Below the pieces are notes generated by a model that was not told the origin of the DNA, did not search any database, and was given only the letters and a program-made list of their open reading frames with translations. From Chloroflexota bacterium (GTDB taxonomy: Bacteria > Chloroflexota > Anaerolineae > Promineifilales > Promineifilaceae), in NCBI GenBank assembly GCA_024223125.1, contig JAAEOP010000885.1, forward strand, positions 1 to 9,687: DNA of 9,687 nt, written 5' to 3'. Shown one piece after another: positions 1 through 6,327 of this stretch (the first letter of the stretch is position 1; each line of letters begins with the position of its first letter). Position numbers and translations under genes: made by a program.

Positions 1-268
1 AAGAGATGCAAGAGTGCAATATTGGTTCCAATACTTATTGGCTTTACAACGTATTCCATTGCTTGTATCATTTTTTCTGAAGCAGTTGTCATAGTTTGTC
101 CTCACTTGGTTTTGATCTACCCAGTATTGTGGAATGATAACCGCTTTTTTTCAAGACCTCAGTTAGCGGAAACTAAAGAATCAGGACATTGTCTAACAAA
201 TATTGCGTACGCCGCATCATGGCGTAGTTATTTGGGAAGATGCAAATGAACCGGGTAATTGGGTCATT
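1..268. other. Left-edge stretch without a recognisable gene
   Basis: I find no recognisable protein here. The longest open frame (22-249, +) gives a hydrophobic then low-complexity peptide that matches no family I know. The stretch holds a perfect 14-base palindrome TATTGGTTCCAATA at 20-33 and an inverted repeat TACGCC (208-213) / GGCGTA (221-226) about 40 bases before the DinB-family gene. The latter could be an operator or could be chance. No convincing -35/-10 pair was found for the downstream gene. Confidence 0.4.
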
Positions 269-784
269 ATGAGGCAAAAAATATCAAGCAGCAAACATGC
301 AGAAATTGAAATGAAGCTGGAGGAAACCCGGCAATCTTTGTTAATGTTTTTGCAGGGATTGAATGTGGCCGAATGGCACACGGCCGTGCAAACCGAAGAT
401 GCTGCCTGGAATGTGGCCGATATTGTACGCCACCTGATCAATGCCGAAAAAGGGATGACCGGGTTGATTGAGCAATTTCAACAAGGCAATAACCCCGTAC
501 CCCCAGATTTTGACCGGGAACGATATAACCGACGTGCTGTAGAAAAAACAGCAACAATGACGCCACCGGAAGTGTTGGCAGCGCTGGCTGAAAATCGGAC
601 ACATTTGCGGCAGGTCATTGCTGGTTTGACCGCGGAGGATTGGCAGAAGAAAGGGCGTCATGCTAGCTTACGCATTATGACTGTGGAAGAGGTTTTGCAG
701 ATGATTGCCGATCATGAACAGGCACATTTGGAAGAGATGCAACAACGAATACAGGGAGGAACGGATACTCGTTTGGTCGAGTGA
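269..784 (+). CDS. DinB-fold putative metalloenzyme (DinB/YfiT-like, four-helix bundle)
   Basis: This is a small soluble protein of the DinB/YfiT superfamily. These four-helix bundles bind a divalent metal through three histidines, and many act as thiol-dependent transferases, though the substrate here is unknown. Counting from the ATG at 269 (171 residues), the ligands are H55 in WNVADIVRHL, and H149 and H153 in DHEQAH near the C-terminus. The spacing and the acidic residues after H153 are typical. The length fits the family's usual 150-180 residues. The start is uncertain: neither the ATG at 269 nor the one at 311 (157 residues) has a clear Shine-Dalgarno, and a TTG at 203 leads only into non-family sequence. 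The domain begins near MKLEETRQ at 311, so 311 is a serious alternative. The gene converges on the HEAT-protein gene and appears to be a single-gene unit. It carries one ACGGCCGT octamer (380), read as T-A-V. Confidence 0.85.
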   Translation: MRQKISSSKHAEIEMKLEETRQSLLMFLQGLNVAEWHTAVQTEDAAWNVADIVRHLINAEKGMTGLIEQFQQGNNPVPPDFDRERYNRRAVEKTATMTPPEVLAALAENRTHLRQVIAGLTAEDWQKKGRHASLRIMTVEEVLQMIADHEQAHLEEMQQRIQGGTDTRLVE

Positions 785-802
785 TCTGCACAATTTACAG
801 GC

Positions 803-848
803 AAAAAAAATGAGATGCCCGACGAGCAGGCGCTCATCGGAACATCTC
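803..848 (-). terminator. Intrinsic terminator for the minus-strand gene series
   Basis: Read on the minus strand, GAGATG (848-843) pairs with CATCTC (817-812). Inside it TCGG/CCGA and GAGC/GCTC also pair, around a four-base loop, with small mismatches between the blocks. The stem is followed directly by an eight-T run (complement of 803-810). It lies about 60 bases past the stop of the HEAT-repeat gene. On the plus strand the same hairpin is followed by G-rich sequence, so it should act in one direction only. Confidence 0.85.
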
Positions 849-866
849 TCGGGGGGGAGCCAAAAG

Positions 867-887
867 AAGTTTAGCATAAACTTTTTT
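867..887 (+). terminator. Weak A/T-rich hairpin with T-tract after the DinB-family gene
   Basis: AAGTTT (867-872) and AAACTT (878-883) can pair around a five-base loop, and the second arm runs into a T-run (882-887). The stem contains a single G:C pair, so termination would be weak. It is the only plus-strand terminator-like structure after the DinB-family gene. Confidence 0.3.
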
Positions 888-907
888 ATATGCAAATAAT
901 CTAACTA

Positions 908-1888
908 TTAATTCAAAAGCAAATTATCGTCCTCATCTTCATATTCCTGCATACCCAGGAAATCTAACTCTCCAGCTATCATAGCTATTTCACCTAATGC
1001 TTCTTCGATGGCTTCGTGCAGGTCTGCGTATTCATCATCTTCACCCAGTTCCAGCAAAATACGGGTGGCCGAATCGCCACCAATCTGGCCTATAGCCAGC
1101 ACGGCCGATAATCGTACTTCCAAATCCTCATCAAACAACAGCTCTTCTAAGGGGGAGATAGCGTCACTACTACCAAAAATCCCGGAAGCACGAGCTGCCA
1201 CTACCCGCATCGCCGGGTCAGGATTTTCCATTTCGGCGAGGACTGTTGGCAGCCAGCGTTTATCGGCGCTTTGCCCCATAGCATAGACGGCGCTGGTTTG
1301 CAGAGTCTCGTCAATATCATCATATGCGGTGACAATTAATTCGGCGATACGGGGATGGTTGGCTGCGCCCAGAGCTTCTAAAGCGGCTCGTTTGATAGAT
1401 ATGGCCGCATCTGGCTTCTCATATTCTGCCAACAATGCTTCCACAATTGGCTTGGTGATGCGTGGAGACAACTGGTCCCATTCCGCCATTAAAACAAAAT
1501 GAGCCAACGCTTTAGCGGCCGCAACCCGTACCACTTCACTTTCATCCGTTTGCAACAGCCGAATAATGGGTTGTGCCATCCGTCCATCGGTTACATCCCA
1601 TAGCCCATCTAATGCGGCCGCACGCACGGCTGCTTCCGAATCTGTTAAGCAAGTGATAAGAATCGGTGCAAAATCCACCACATAATTTTCTTCGCTCAGG
1701 TCAGCCATATGGCGCATCATCACGCGGCGACGTTCGGCGGACACGGCCGTCCAGCGCATCCCAAATTCATCTCGTTCACTGGCCGTCATATCAGACAGCC
1801 GAAACAGCAAATGAATAGGTAATGTCTCCCCTTCAAACAACGCATCTAAAACTTGTGTAAAGGGCAAACTCTCATTTTTACTGTCCAT
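908..1888 (-). CDS. HEAT-repeat protein
   Basis: This 326-residue protein is built almost wholly of HEAT / PBS-lyase-like helical repeats, a scaffold that usually binds other proteins. Repeat second helices with the D-x-x-VR-x-AA-x-AL pattern appear near residues 82-98, 115-130, 160-175, 193-206, 223-238, 254-270 and, degenerate, 285-300. The N-terminal 60 residues are charged and not obviously repeat. The C-terminus ends in a strongly acidic tail (YEDEDDN), suggesting electrostatic contacts. There is no signal peptide, membrane segment or visible lyase catalytic site. The ATG at 1888 has AGGA about 11 bases upstream. It is the last gene of the minus-strand series, 120 bases after the M50 protease gene, and ends at a strong terminator. 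Partner and role cannot be told from sequence. One ACGGCCGT (1743) is read as T-A-V. Confidence 0.85.
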   Translation of the reverse strand: MDSKNESLPFTQVLDALFEGETLPIHLLFRLSDMTASERDEFGMRWTAVSAERRRVMMRHMADLSEENYVVDFAPILITCLTDSEAAVRAAALDGLWDVTDGRMAQPIIRLLQTDESEVVRVAAAKALAHFVLMAEWDQLSPRITKPIVEALLAEYEKPDAAISIKRAALEALGAANHPRIAELIVTAYDDIDETLQTSAVYAMGQSADKRWLPTVLAEMENPDPAMRVVAARASGIFGSSDAISPLEELLFDEDLEVRLSAVLAIGQIGGDSATRILLELGEDDEYADLHEAIEEALGEIAMIAGELDFLGMQEYEDEDDNLLLN

Positions 1889-1959
1889 CTATGCACACAT
1901 CCTAATCTGGACAATCCAGAAAAATAGGGTCTTTAGAAATTCAGGGGGTTGAGGGATAA

Positions 1960-2009
1960 TAAAATGTGAAACGTAACCAGAGCGTCATTACATTTTACGC
2001 ATTACGTTT
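1960..2009. repeat. Interleaved inverted repeats between protease and HEAT genes
   Basis: Two perfect 8-base inverted repeats interleave: TAAAATGT (1960-1967) with ACATTTTA (1990-1997), and AAACGTAA (1969-1976) with TTACGTTT (2002-2009). The order is a, b, a', b', so the stems are either mutually exclusive or pseudoknot-like. The last arm reaches the stop codon of the M50 protease gene (2009-2011). No T-tract typical of a terminator follows on the minus strand, only an A/T-rich stretch. Confidence 0.45.
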
Positions 2010-3076
2010 TAGAAAATCGGGTTCACAATGTCTTGAACAATTAGCAGCACCATCAACCCTAGCAAAAACAGCATCCCCACAATATGAACCATACCCTCCC
2101 TTTCCGGCTCAATACGACGGCCGCGTACCGCTTCAATCAACACAAATAAAATACGGCCGCCATCCAACGCCGGTATGGGCAGCAAATTGGTAAATCCCAG
2201 AGCGACACTGATAAAGGCAACCATATTCAAGATGGGGAATAGAGTATTGTTGTTGACGGATGTCTCAGCCGCTTCTCCGGCAATCTGACTGATGCCTACC
2301 ACACTAACCGGCCGCGCCTCGGACGGCGAAATATCACCGGCAATTAACATCGCCGGGACGCGCACTGTTAAAGCTACAATGTTATAGACTGATTCAGCCG
2401 ATTTAACGGCCGCGTCCACCGGCCCCCTTGAAAGACGCTGACCGTTGGACGAATATTGCAATCCAACACCAATAGGCCCTTCTTTAGAAGCATCAAACTC
2501 ACCTGGCAAACGGGGCACGAGGATCATCTCCACCTCTTCACCATCCCGTTCCACCGTGAGCAGCATTTCCTGGCCTAAATGTTCATTAACCACGCCAATA
2601 ATGGTGTTCGTATTGTCTGCCTGCAACCCTTCTACTGCTTTAATAACATCTCCTTCTTGTAAACCGGCCGCTAAAGCAGGGGAATCTTCATTGACGTAAG
2701 CAATCTGCACGGCCGGTGTACCGAGCATGTAAGCTACCCAAAAAACGACCAGAGCCAGCAAAAAATTAGCCCCTGCGCCAGCAGACAACACAAAGAGCCG
2801 TGCCCTTTTTGAAGCGCCCGCCAATCCTCCGGGTACAGTGGGATCATCTTCACCGGCCGGCCGCACAAACCCACCCAAAGGTATCCAATTAAGAGAGTAA
2901 AGGGTGCCGTTACGTTCCGTTAATTTAACCGCTCGCGGGGGAAACCCTAAGCCAAATTCCTCGACCCGAATTTTGGATAAACGCGCCGCCCAAAAGTGCC
3001 CCAACTCATGTACGAGGATGATGGGGGTTAATACAATAAAAAAGCCGCCTAAAGCCCATAAAAAATTTTCAGACAT
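2009..3076 (-). CDS. rseP: RseP/RIP-type membrane metalloprotease (M50, site-2 protease with PDZ)
   Basis: This is an intramembrane zinc protease that typically cuts anti-sigma factors, signal peptide remnants or other single-pass proteins. From the ATG at 3076 (355 residues) the zinc motif HELGH lies at residues 23-27 in the first membrane helix. A second hydrophobic span covers about 92-117. A single PDZ domain lies at about 122-188 (SPALAAGLQEGDVI). The second active-site motif NLLPIPALDGG is at 297-307, with D305 as the third zinc ligand, and a last helix spans about 331-350. One PDZ and about 355 residues fit the Gram-positive/Chloroflexi form, not the two-PDZ E. coli form. The start at 3076 has AGGGAAGAG just upstream and lies after a TATAAT box, so an in-frame start at 3127 is unlikely. 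It sits between the ABC ATPase and HEAT genes, and its regulated substrate is not in the window. Confidence 0.93.
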   Translation of the reverse strand: MSENFLWALGGFFIVLTPIILVHELGHFWAARLSKIRVEEFGLGFPPRAVKLTERNGTLYSLNWIPLGGFVRPAGEDDPTVPGGLAGASKRARLFVLSAGAGANFLLALVVFWVAYMLGTPAVQIAYVNEDSPALAAGLQEGDVIKAVEGLQADNTNTIIGVVNEHLGQEMLLTVERDGEEVEMILVPRLPGEFDASKEGPIGVGLQYSSNGQRLSRGPVDAAVKSAESVYNIVALTVRVPAMLIAGDISPSEARPVSVVGISQIAGEAAETSVNNNTLFPILNMVAFISVALGFTNLLPIPALDGGRILFVLIEAVRGRRIEPEREGMVHIVGMLFLLGLMVLLIVQDIVNPIF

Positions 3077-3110
3077 ATCTCTTCCCTGCCGTATGATGTG
3101 TAATGGGGGC

Positions 3111-3140
3111 ATTATACGCCCGCACACGGCCGTATAGCAA
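3111..3140 (-). promoter_or_regulatory. Sigma70-like promoter for the M50 protease gene
   Basis: On the minus strand a perfect TATAAT (complement of 3111-3116) lies 18 bases after TTGCTA (complement of 3135-3140), which matches 4 of 6 positions of TTGACA. The predicted transcript would start near 3104, about 28 bases before the ATG at 3076. The spacer contains one copy of the ACGGCCGT octamer (3126-3133). This would let the protease and HEAT genes be transcribed apart from the ABC ATPase gene. Confidence 0.45.
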
Positions 3141-3156
3141 CCAGCCCCCGCATGAA

Positions 3157-4287
3157 CTAACCTCTCTTTAACAGATGGATCCCGTGTGCGGCCAGGGAAA
3201 GGGATATGATCGCACCAATAGCTGGCAAACGCACGGCCGTATCAAACTCAAACTTCAGCACATTTTCACCCGTAGCCCGAACATCCTTATTCGGGCAATC
3301 GGACAGGGATGTCCGATGTATATTTAAGAGGGTGGCGGTAACAATTTGATAACGGCCGCGAAAAGAGATGTCTGTTAAACGGCCGTCAATCCTGTTCTCA
3401 ACCAATTCCCGATCCTGCAGTAACCGGGCTGCCTCTGGCCGAATCAGTATTGTGACTGCTTCGTCTATCACTGCTTCTCCAGACAGCCTGAATGTACCCA
3501 TTTCAGTACGGATTTGTAAAGGAGATACGGCCGTGACCACCCCCTCCAAAATATTTTCCATCCCCAAAAACCGGGCTACAAAGGGGGTGGATGGTTGGCG
3601 ATACAAAGTACGCGGTGTGTCAATTTGCTCAATCTGGCCCTGGTTCATCACCACAACCCGATCAGCAATGGCAAAGGCTTCAGCTTGATCGTGGGTGACG
3701 TAGACGGCAGTGATCCCCTCCGCCTGCCCCAACTGCGAGCTGGCTTCCTTCAAAATATGGCGTAAATCCAGCATCAGCCGTTCCCGTAAAGCACGGTCTA
3801 AGGCGCCCAGAGGTTCATCCAACAAAATCAGGCGCGGCGCCGGGGCCAGAGAACGGGCCAACGCTACCCGCTGCTGCTCGCCGCCAGACAGTTCATGAAT
3901 AGCGCGGGAGCCAAATCCAGCCAACCCCACCAAATCCAATACCTGAGCCACCCGCTCGTCAATTTGGGCTTTCTTCCAATTGTGCATTCGCAGACCAAAG
4001 GCGACATTTTCGCTTACATTTTTATGGGGAAACAGTGCATATTCTTGAAAAACAAAACCAAAATTGCGTTTATAGACGGGAATCTGGGTTAAGTCCTGGT
4101 TGTTGAGGAGGAGACGGCCGTCATCCGGCGCTGCCAAACCGGCCATGATACGCAGCAATGTTGTTTTACCGCAGCCGCTAGGCCCTAACAATACCAAAAT
4201 CTCTCCCTCACTAAAGGTCAAAGAGAGATCACGCAAGACAGGCTGGCTGTCAAAGATTTTGGTGATGCTTTGTAATTCTAGGTGCAT
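3157..4287 (-). CDS. ABC transporter ATPase with TOBE domain (iron/polyamine/sulfate importer type), no permease nearby
   Basis: This is a nucleotide-binding subunit of the PotA/FbpC/CysA class, which drives import of ferric iron, polyamines, sulfate or similar ligands. In order it has Walker A GPSGCGKTT (35-43), Q-loop Q81, signature LSGGEQQR (133-140), Walker B LILLDEP (153-159), D-loop GALD and switch H199 in THDQ. A TOBE-like regulatory domain covers about 245-376. All ATPase motifs are intact. The length of 376 is slightly long because about 16 residues (323-338) are encoded by a double-hairpin insertion (3275-3317) lying between two predicted TOBE strands. The ATG at 4287 has no clear Shine-Dalgarno. 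The leader is filled by a dispersed repeat. No permease or binding-protein gene is present, so the substrate cannot be assigned. Four ACGGCCGT copies lie in the gene. Confidence 0.9.
   Translation of the reverse strand: MHLELQSITKIFDSQPVLRDLSLTFSEGEILVLLGPSGCGKTTLLRIMAGLAAPDDGRLLLNNQDLTQIPVYKRNFGFVFQEYALFPHKNVSENVAFGLRMHNWKKAQIDERVAQVLDLVGLAGFGSRAIHELSGGEQQRVALARSLAPAPRLILLDEPLGALDRALRERLMLDLRHILKEASSQLGQAEGITAVYVTHDQAEAFAIADRVVVMNQGQIEQIDTPRTLYRQPSTPFVARFLGMENILEGVVTAVSPLQIRTEMGTFRLSGEAVIDEAVTILIRPEAARLLQDRELVENRIDGRLTDISFRGRYQIVTATLLNIHRTSLSDCPNKDVRATGENVLKFEFDTAVRLPAIGAIISLSLAAHGIHLLKRG
3275..3317. repeat. Two related tandem hairpins inserted in frame in the ABC ATPase gene
   Basis: Hairpin 1 is GCCCGAA (3275-3281) / TTCGGGC (3290-3296) around CATCCTTA. 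Hairpin 2 is ATCGGACA (3298-3305) / TGTCCGAT (3310-3317) around GGGA. Both arms are perfect. The reverse complement of hairpin 2 resembles hairpin 1 (CGGACATCCCTGTCCG against CGAACATCCTTATTCG), so they look like copies of one unit lying head to head. They encode residues about 324-338 of the ATPase, a polar stretch without family conservation between two strands of the TOBE domain. Confidence 0.7.
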
Positions 4288-4290
4288 TAA

Positions 4291-4372
4291 TTTAGGATTG
4301 GGGATTAAATAAATGTCCTAAATGAAATCGAGAGATTGAATCTCCTAATCTTCAATCTTAGAGATTGGACAG
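4291..4372. repeat. Dispersed intergenic repeat, copy 1
   Basis: The left end TTTAGGATTGGGGATTAAAT (4291-4310) matches the left end of copy 2 (7203-7222) at 17 of 20 bases. The right end CAATCTTAGAGATTGGACAG (4353-4372) matches 7241-7260 at 16 of 20. The middle differs and contains a perfect palindrome GAGATTGAATCTC (4332-4344). It fills nearly the whole 103-base gap between the DUF1992 and ABC ATPase genes, so it forms the leader of the ATPase coding sequence. Confidence 0.6.
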
Positions 4373-4390
4373 TTAATAAATCACGATTCC

Positions 4391-4921
4391 TTAGCGTAAC
4401 CAACGCGGCGCGTCAGCTCGCTGCAACTCTTCCTCAAAAGAGATTTTGAAGATTTCCAGGTTGTCCGACGGCCGTTTCAAATTATAGGTGACAATCCGCT
4501 TATTCAACGCCGAAATTTGCTCTTGCCAGGCCAGACAAAAATCATCCCAGCTAATAGTCAGGCAGCCTTTGGCGGGCACATCTGCGGCCGCTGCAAATTC
4601 AGCCTGGTGCCAATCCCATTTACGGCCGATTTCTTGTCGCAGCATCTCTTGCGCCGCCAGAATATCATTCCGCTCCATAATCCAGGCTGGCGTCACCTCA
4701 TTATCTTTCATAATAGTGTTGGCTAATTCCTGTCCCGCCTCAAAATGGTTCTTAGAGAGGTTAAGTGGCTTCCCTTTTCCGCGCAGATTATCAAATAACC
4801 CTTTGTCCTGCCCATCTTGAACGAGATCATCTATCAGGCCATTCCAATCGTCGCGCATATGCTGTTTGTGTTTGGCCTGCTCCACTCTTCGTTGGGCTGA
4901 TTGTTTCATGAAATCATCCAT
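4391..4921 (-). CDS. DUF1992 / DnaJ-homologue subfamily C member 28 conserved-domain protein
   Basis: This is a 176-residue soluble protein of the DUF1992 family (the conserved domain of DNAJC28, without a J domain), whose biochemical role is not established. The family core is visible at about 29-85: a short amphipathic start, then GLFDNLRGKGKPLNL, and ANTIMKDNEVTPAWIMERNDI. The C-terminal part (86-176) is helical and charged, as is usual for bacterial members. Of three candidate starts (4936, 4921, 4909) I chose 4921, because TGAGG (complement of 4931-4935) lies 9 bases before it. It is the first gene of the minus-strand series, preceded by a sigma70-like promoter and an operator-like palindrome, and divergent from the esterase gene. 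No signal peptide or membrane helix is present. One ACGGCCGT (4468) is read as R-P. Confidence 0.85.
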   Translation of the reverse strand: MDDFMKQSAQRRVEQAKHKQHMRDDWNGLIDDLVQDGQDKGLFDNLRGKGKPLNLSKNHFEAGQELANTIMKDNEVTPAWIMERNDILAAQEMLRQEIGRKWDWHQAEFAAAADVPAKGCLTISWDDFCLAWQEQISALNKRIVTYNLKRPSDNLEIFKISFEEELQRADAPRWLR

Positions 4922-4954
4922 TATTCTGGTCCTCATAGGTTGTCAAATTGGATT

Positions 4955-4970
4955 TGTGAAATATCACACA
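4955..4970. promoter_or_regulatory. Operator-like palindrome TGTGA-N6-ACACA at the DUF1992 start site
   Basis: TGTGAAATATCACACA resembles the CRP/FNR-family half-site arrangement (TGTGA-N6-TCACA), with one change in the right half. It overlaps the predicted transcription start of the minus-strand series, a position usual for repression. No matching regulator gene is in the window. Confidence 0.3.
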
Positions 4971-4973
4971 ACA

Positions 4974-5002
4974 AATGTAGCAAAAAAAGGGTGAATTCTC
5001 AA
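4974..5002 (-). promoter_or_regulatory. Sigma70-like promoter for the minus-strand gene series
   Basis: On the minus strand TTGAGA (complement of 4997-5002) and TACATT (complement of 4974-4979) are separated by exactly 17 bases. They match 5 of 6 and 4 of 6 consensus positions. The predicted start near 4967 leaves a leader of about 46 bases to the ATG at 4921. Confidence 0.5.
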
Positions 5003-5054
5003 TACCCAACTGAATACCCATTGGACGACTTTGGGAAAATCGGGACAATTGGAG

Positions 5055-5130
5055 GCAAGTTACAAATTGCAAGTGAGAGTATTCTATAACTGTGGAGCAG
5101 GACATTGTTGACAGCAAAATTACAAATTGC
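5055..5130. promoter_or_regulatory. Pair of near-palindromic direct repeats flanking the esterase start
   Basis: GCAAGTTACAAATTGC (5055-5070) is a 16-base palindrome with one mismatched pair apart from its centre. GCAAAATTACAAATTGC (5114-5130) is nearly the same sequence with one extra A. The second copy lies within the first codons of the esterase gene. Two similar half-palindromes about 60 bases apart around a start region suggest a repressor or looping site. It may also be a simple local duplication. Confidence 0.35.
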
Positions 5131-5968
5131 TCAATGGCAAGATTACTATGATGTTTATTATGAAAAGCAGCGCCATACGGCCGTAGGCAATATAAAAATC
5201 TGTAAAGATTTAGAAAGTATCCAACTGCAAAACCGGCGCGACATCCTCGTTTATTTACCCCCTTCCTACGACACTTCGCAAAAGCGGTATCCAGTATTGT
5301 ATATGCACGATGGTTACAATTTATTTGATGAAGCCACCAGCTATGTTGGTGAATGGCAGGTAGATGAGACAATGGAACGTTTGAGCGCCCAGAAACAGTT
5401 AGAAGCCATCGTCGTGGGCATCCCCAGCATGGGAATGCAGCGGATAGACGAGTACAGCCCCTTCAAAGATGAGCAATATGGCGGCGGCCGTGGCGATGAT
5501 TATCTGGCCTTTATTGTATATACTTTAAAGCCGCTGATTGATGCCGGTTTTCGCACCCTGCCAGATAAACAGAATACCGGCATTTTAGGCTCTTCGATGG
5601 GCGGACTGATTAGTTTGTATGCTTTTTTTGCTTTTCCGGCAACGTTTGGTTTTACGGGGGTGATGAGTCCCTCGCTGTGGTTTGCAGAAAGCGCTATTTT
5701 CAACTATGTAGAAGAAGCGCCGTTTCAGCAAGGCAAGATTTATCTGGATGCGGGGACGCGGGAGATGGGTGGGGTCTGGCCAGATCAGATGATGTTACGG
5801 GCCAGATCGCGACGGTATTACGGCCGTGTGCGCCACATGAAACGCATTCTGGTAAAAAAAGGGTACCGGCCCACCCGTAACTTACTACACATTGAAGGTA
5901 AAGAAGCAGGTCATGATGAAGCAGCCTGGGCCGACCGTTTGCCCCAGGCCATTCGCTTTTTCCTCTAA
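5105..5968 (+). CDS. Putative esterase, alpha/beta hydrolase (esterase D / Fes-like, PF00756)
   Basis: This 287-residue protein is of the putative-esterase family, which hydrolyses carboxylic or siderophore/acyl esters. The exact substrate is unknown. The family layout is clear: RRDILVYLPPSYDTS (about 44-58), YPVLYMHDGYNLFDE (62-76), nucleophile elbow GSSMGG with Ser164 (162-167), Asp215 in YLDAGTRE, and His270 in AGHDEAAWADRLP. The catalytic triad is therefore intact. There is no signal peptide, so it is probably cytoplasmic. An in-frame stop at 5087-5089 bounds the start, and TTG at 5105 is best supported because GGAG lies at 5094-5097, seven bases upstream. Another TTG follows directly at 5108. 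It is divergent from the DUF1992 gene and ends at a terminator hairpin, so it is likely monocistronic. Two ACGGCCGT copies are read as T-A-V (5177) and Y-G-R (5820). Confidence 0.88.
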   Translation: MLTAKLQIAQWQDYYDVYYEKQRHTAVGNIKICKDLESIQLQNRRDILVYLPPSYDTSQKRYPVLYMHDGYNLFDEATSYVGEWQVDETMERLSAQKQLEAIVVGIPSMGMQRIDEYSPFKDEQYGGGRGDDYLAFIVYTLKPLIDAGFRTLPDKQNTGILGSSMGGLISLYAFFAFPATFGFTGVMSPSLWFAESAIFNYVEEAPFQQGKIYLDAGTREMGGVWPDQMMLRARSRRYYGRVRHMKRILVKKGYRPTRNLLHIEGKEAGHDEAAWADRLPQAIRFFL

Positions 5969-5999
5969 TTTCCTTAATGACGAACAAATTCACAGCCAT

Positions 6000-6041
6000 C
6001 GGCCTTCGCCGACTGGAAGCTTAACGGCGAAGGTCGGTTTT
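6000..6041 (+). terminator. Terminator hairpin after the esterase gene
   Basis: CGGCCTTCGCCG (6000-6011) pairs with CGGCGAAGGTCG (6025-6036) over 12 positions with one G:U, around a 13-base loop. A run of four T follows at 6038-6041. The short T-run makes it a moderate terminator. It lies 32 bases after the esterase stop. Confidence 0.65.
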
Positions 6042-6180
6042 GCAGCCATTGCAGCAGGTTTATCTGCTACAAATCCAATTGAATTAAACCGTCACTCATT
6101 TATTCTTCCAGTTTACCCCCAAATGGTTGCCATGAGGTCGTTCCCCTTGTAGGATCAATGTTTAGGGTCCATTCGTTTTT

Positions 6181-6238
6181 AACTTGGTAAGATTGGTTTA
6201 ATCTTCAAGATTGAACCAATCTGGAAACTCCAAAGTTG
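6181..6238. repeat. Long inverted repeat related to the intergenic repeat family
   Basis: AGATTGGTT (6190-6198) pairs perfectly with AACCAATCT (6214-6222). Inside, AATCTT (6200-6205) pairs with AAGATT (6207-6212), joined by a T:G pair, so nearly all of 33 bases fold back. Outside, AACTTGG (6181-6187) faces CCAAAGTT (6231-6238) with one bulge. The AATCTT and ATTGG words also recur in the repeats at 4291 and 7203, suggesting a diverged relative. Confidence 0.55.
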
Positions 6239-6327
6239 TTTACGAGCGAACCCTTAGTAGGCTGTGGCAAAATGGAACATGAGGCCACAAATGCTCCAAA
6301 TTGGACGGATTCTTGAGGAAATAGCTT

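Larger units (their letters stand above)
5969..6327. other. 359-base intergenic stretch: terminator, long hairpin and a small hairpin, no gene
   Basis: No credible coding region is present on either strand. The stretch holds the esterase terminator (6000-6041), a long inverted repeat (6181-6238) and a short hairpin TGTGGC (6263-6268) / GCCACA (6284-6289) before the VTT gene. The part between 6050 and 6180 shows nothing I can name. No confident promoter for the VTT gene was found. Confidence 0.6.

Noticed and set aside
22..249. 75-residue open frame on the plus strand at the left edge
   Set aside because: It has no recognisable domain, no ribosome site and a composition change half-way. It is probably chance.
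203..268. TTG start at 203 for the DinB-family protein
   Set aside because: The added residues do not resemble the family and no ribosome site precedes it.
3077..3127. Upstream in-frame start (3127) for the M50 protease
   Set aside because: It would place the start before the TATAAT-derived transcript start, and 3076 has a good ribosome site directly before the first membrane helix.
3157..4287. Naming the ABC ATPase potA, fbpC or cysA
   Set aside because: The motifs fit all of these. No permease or binding-protein gene is present to decide the substrate.
4914..5372. 152-residue open frame on the minus strand across the DUF1992-esterase gap
   Set aside because: It runs antisense to the esterase gene, is rich in Cys/His without family pattern, and covers the divergent promoter region.
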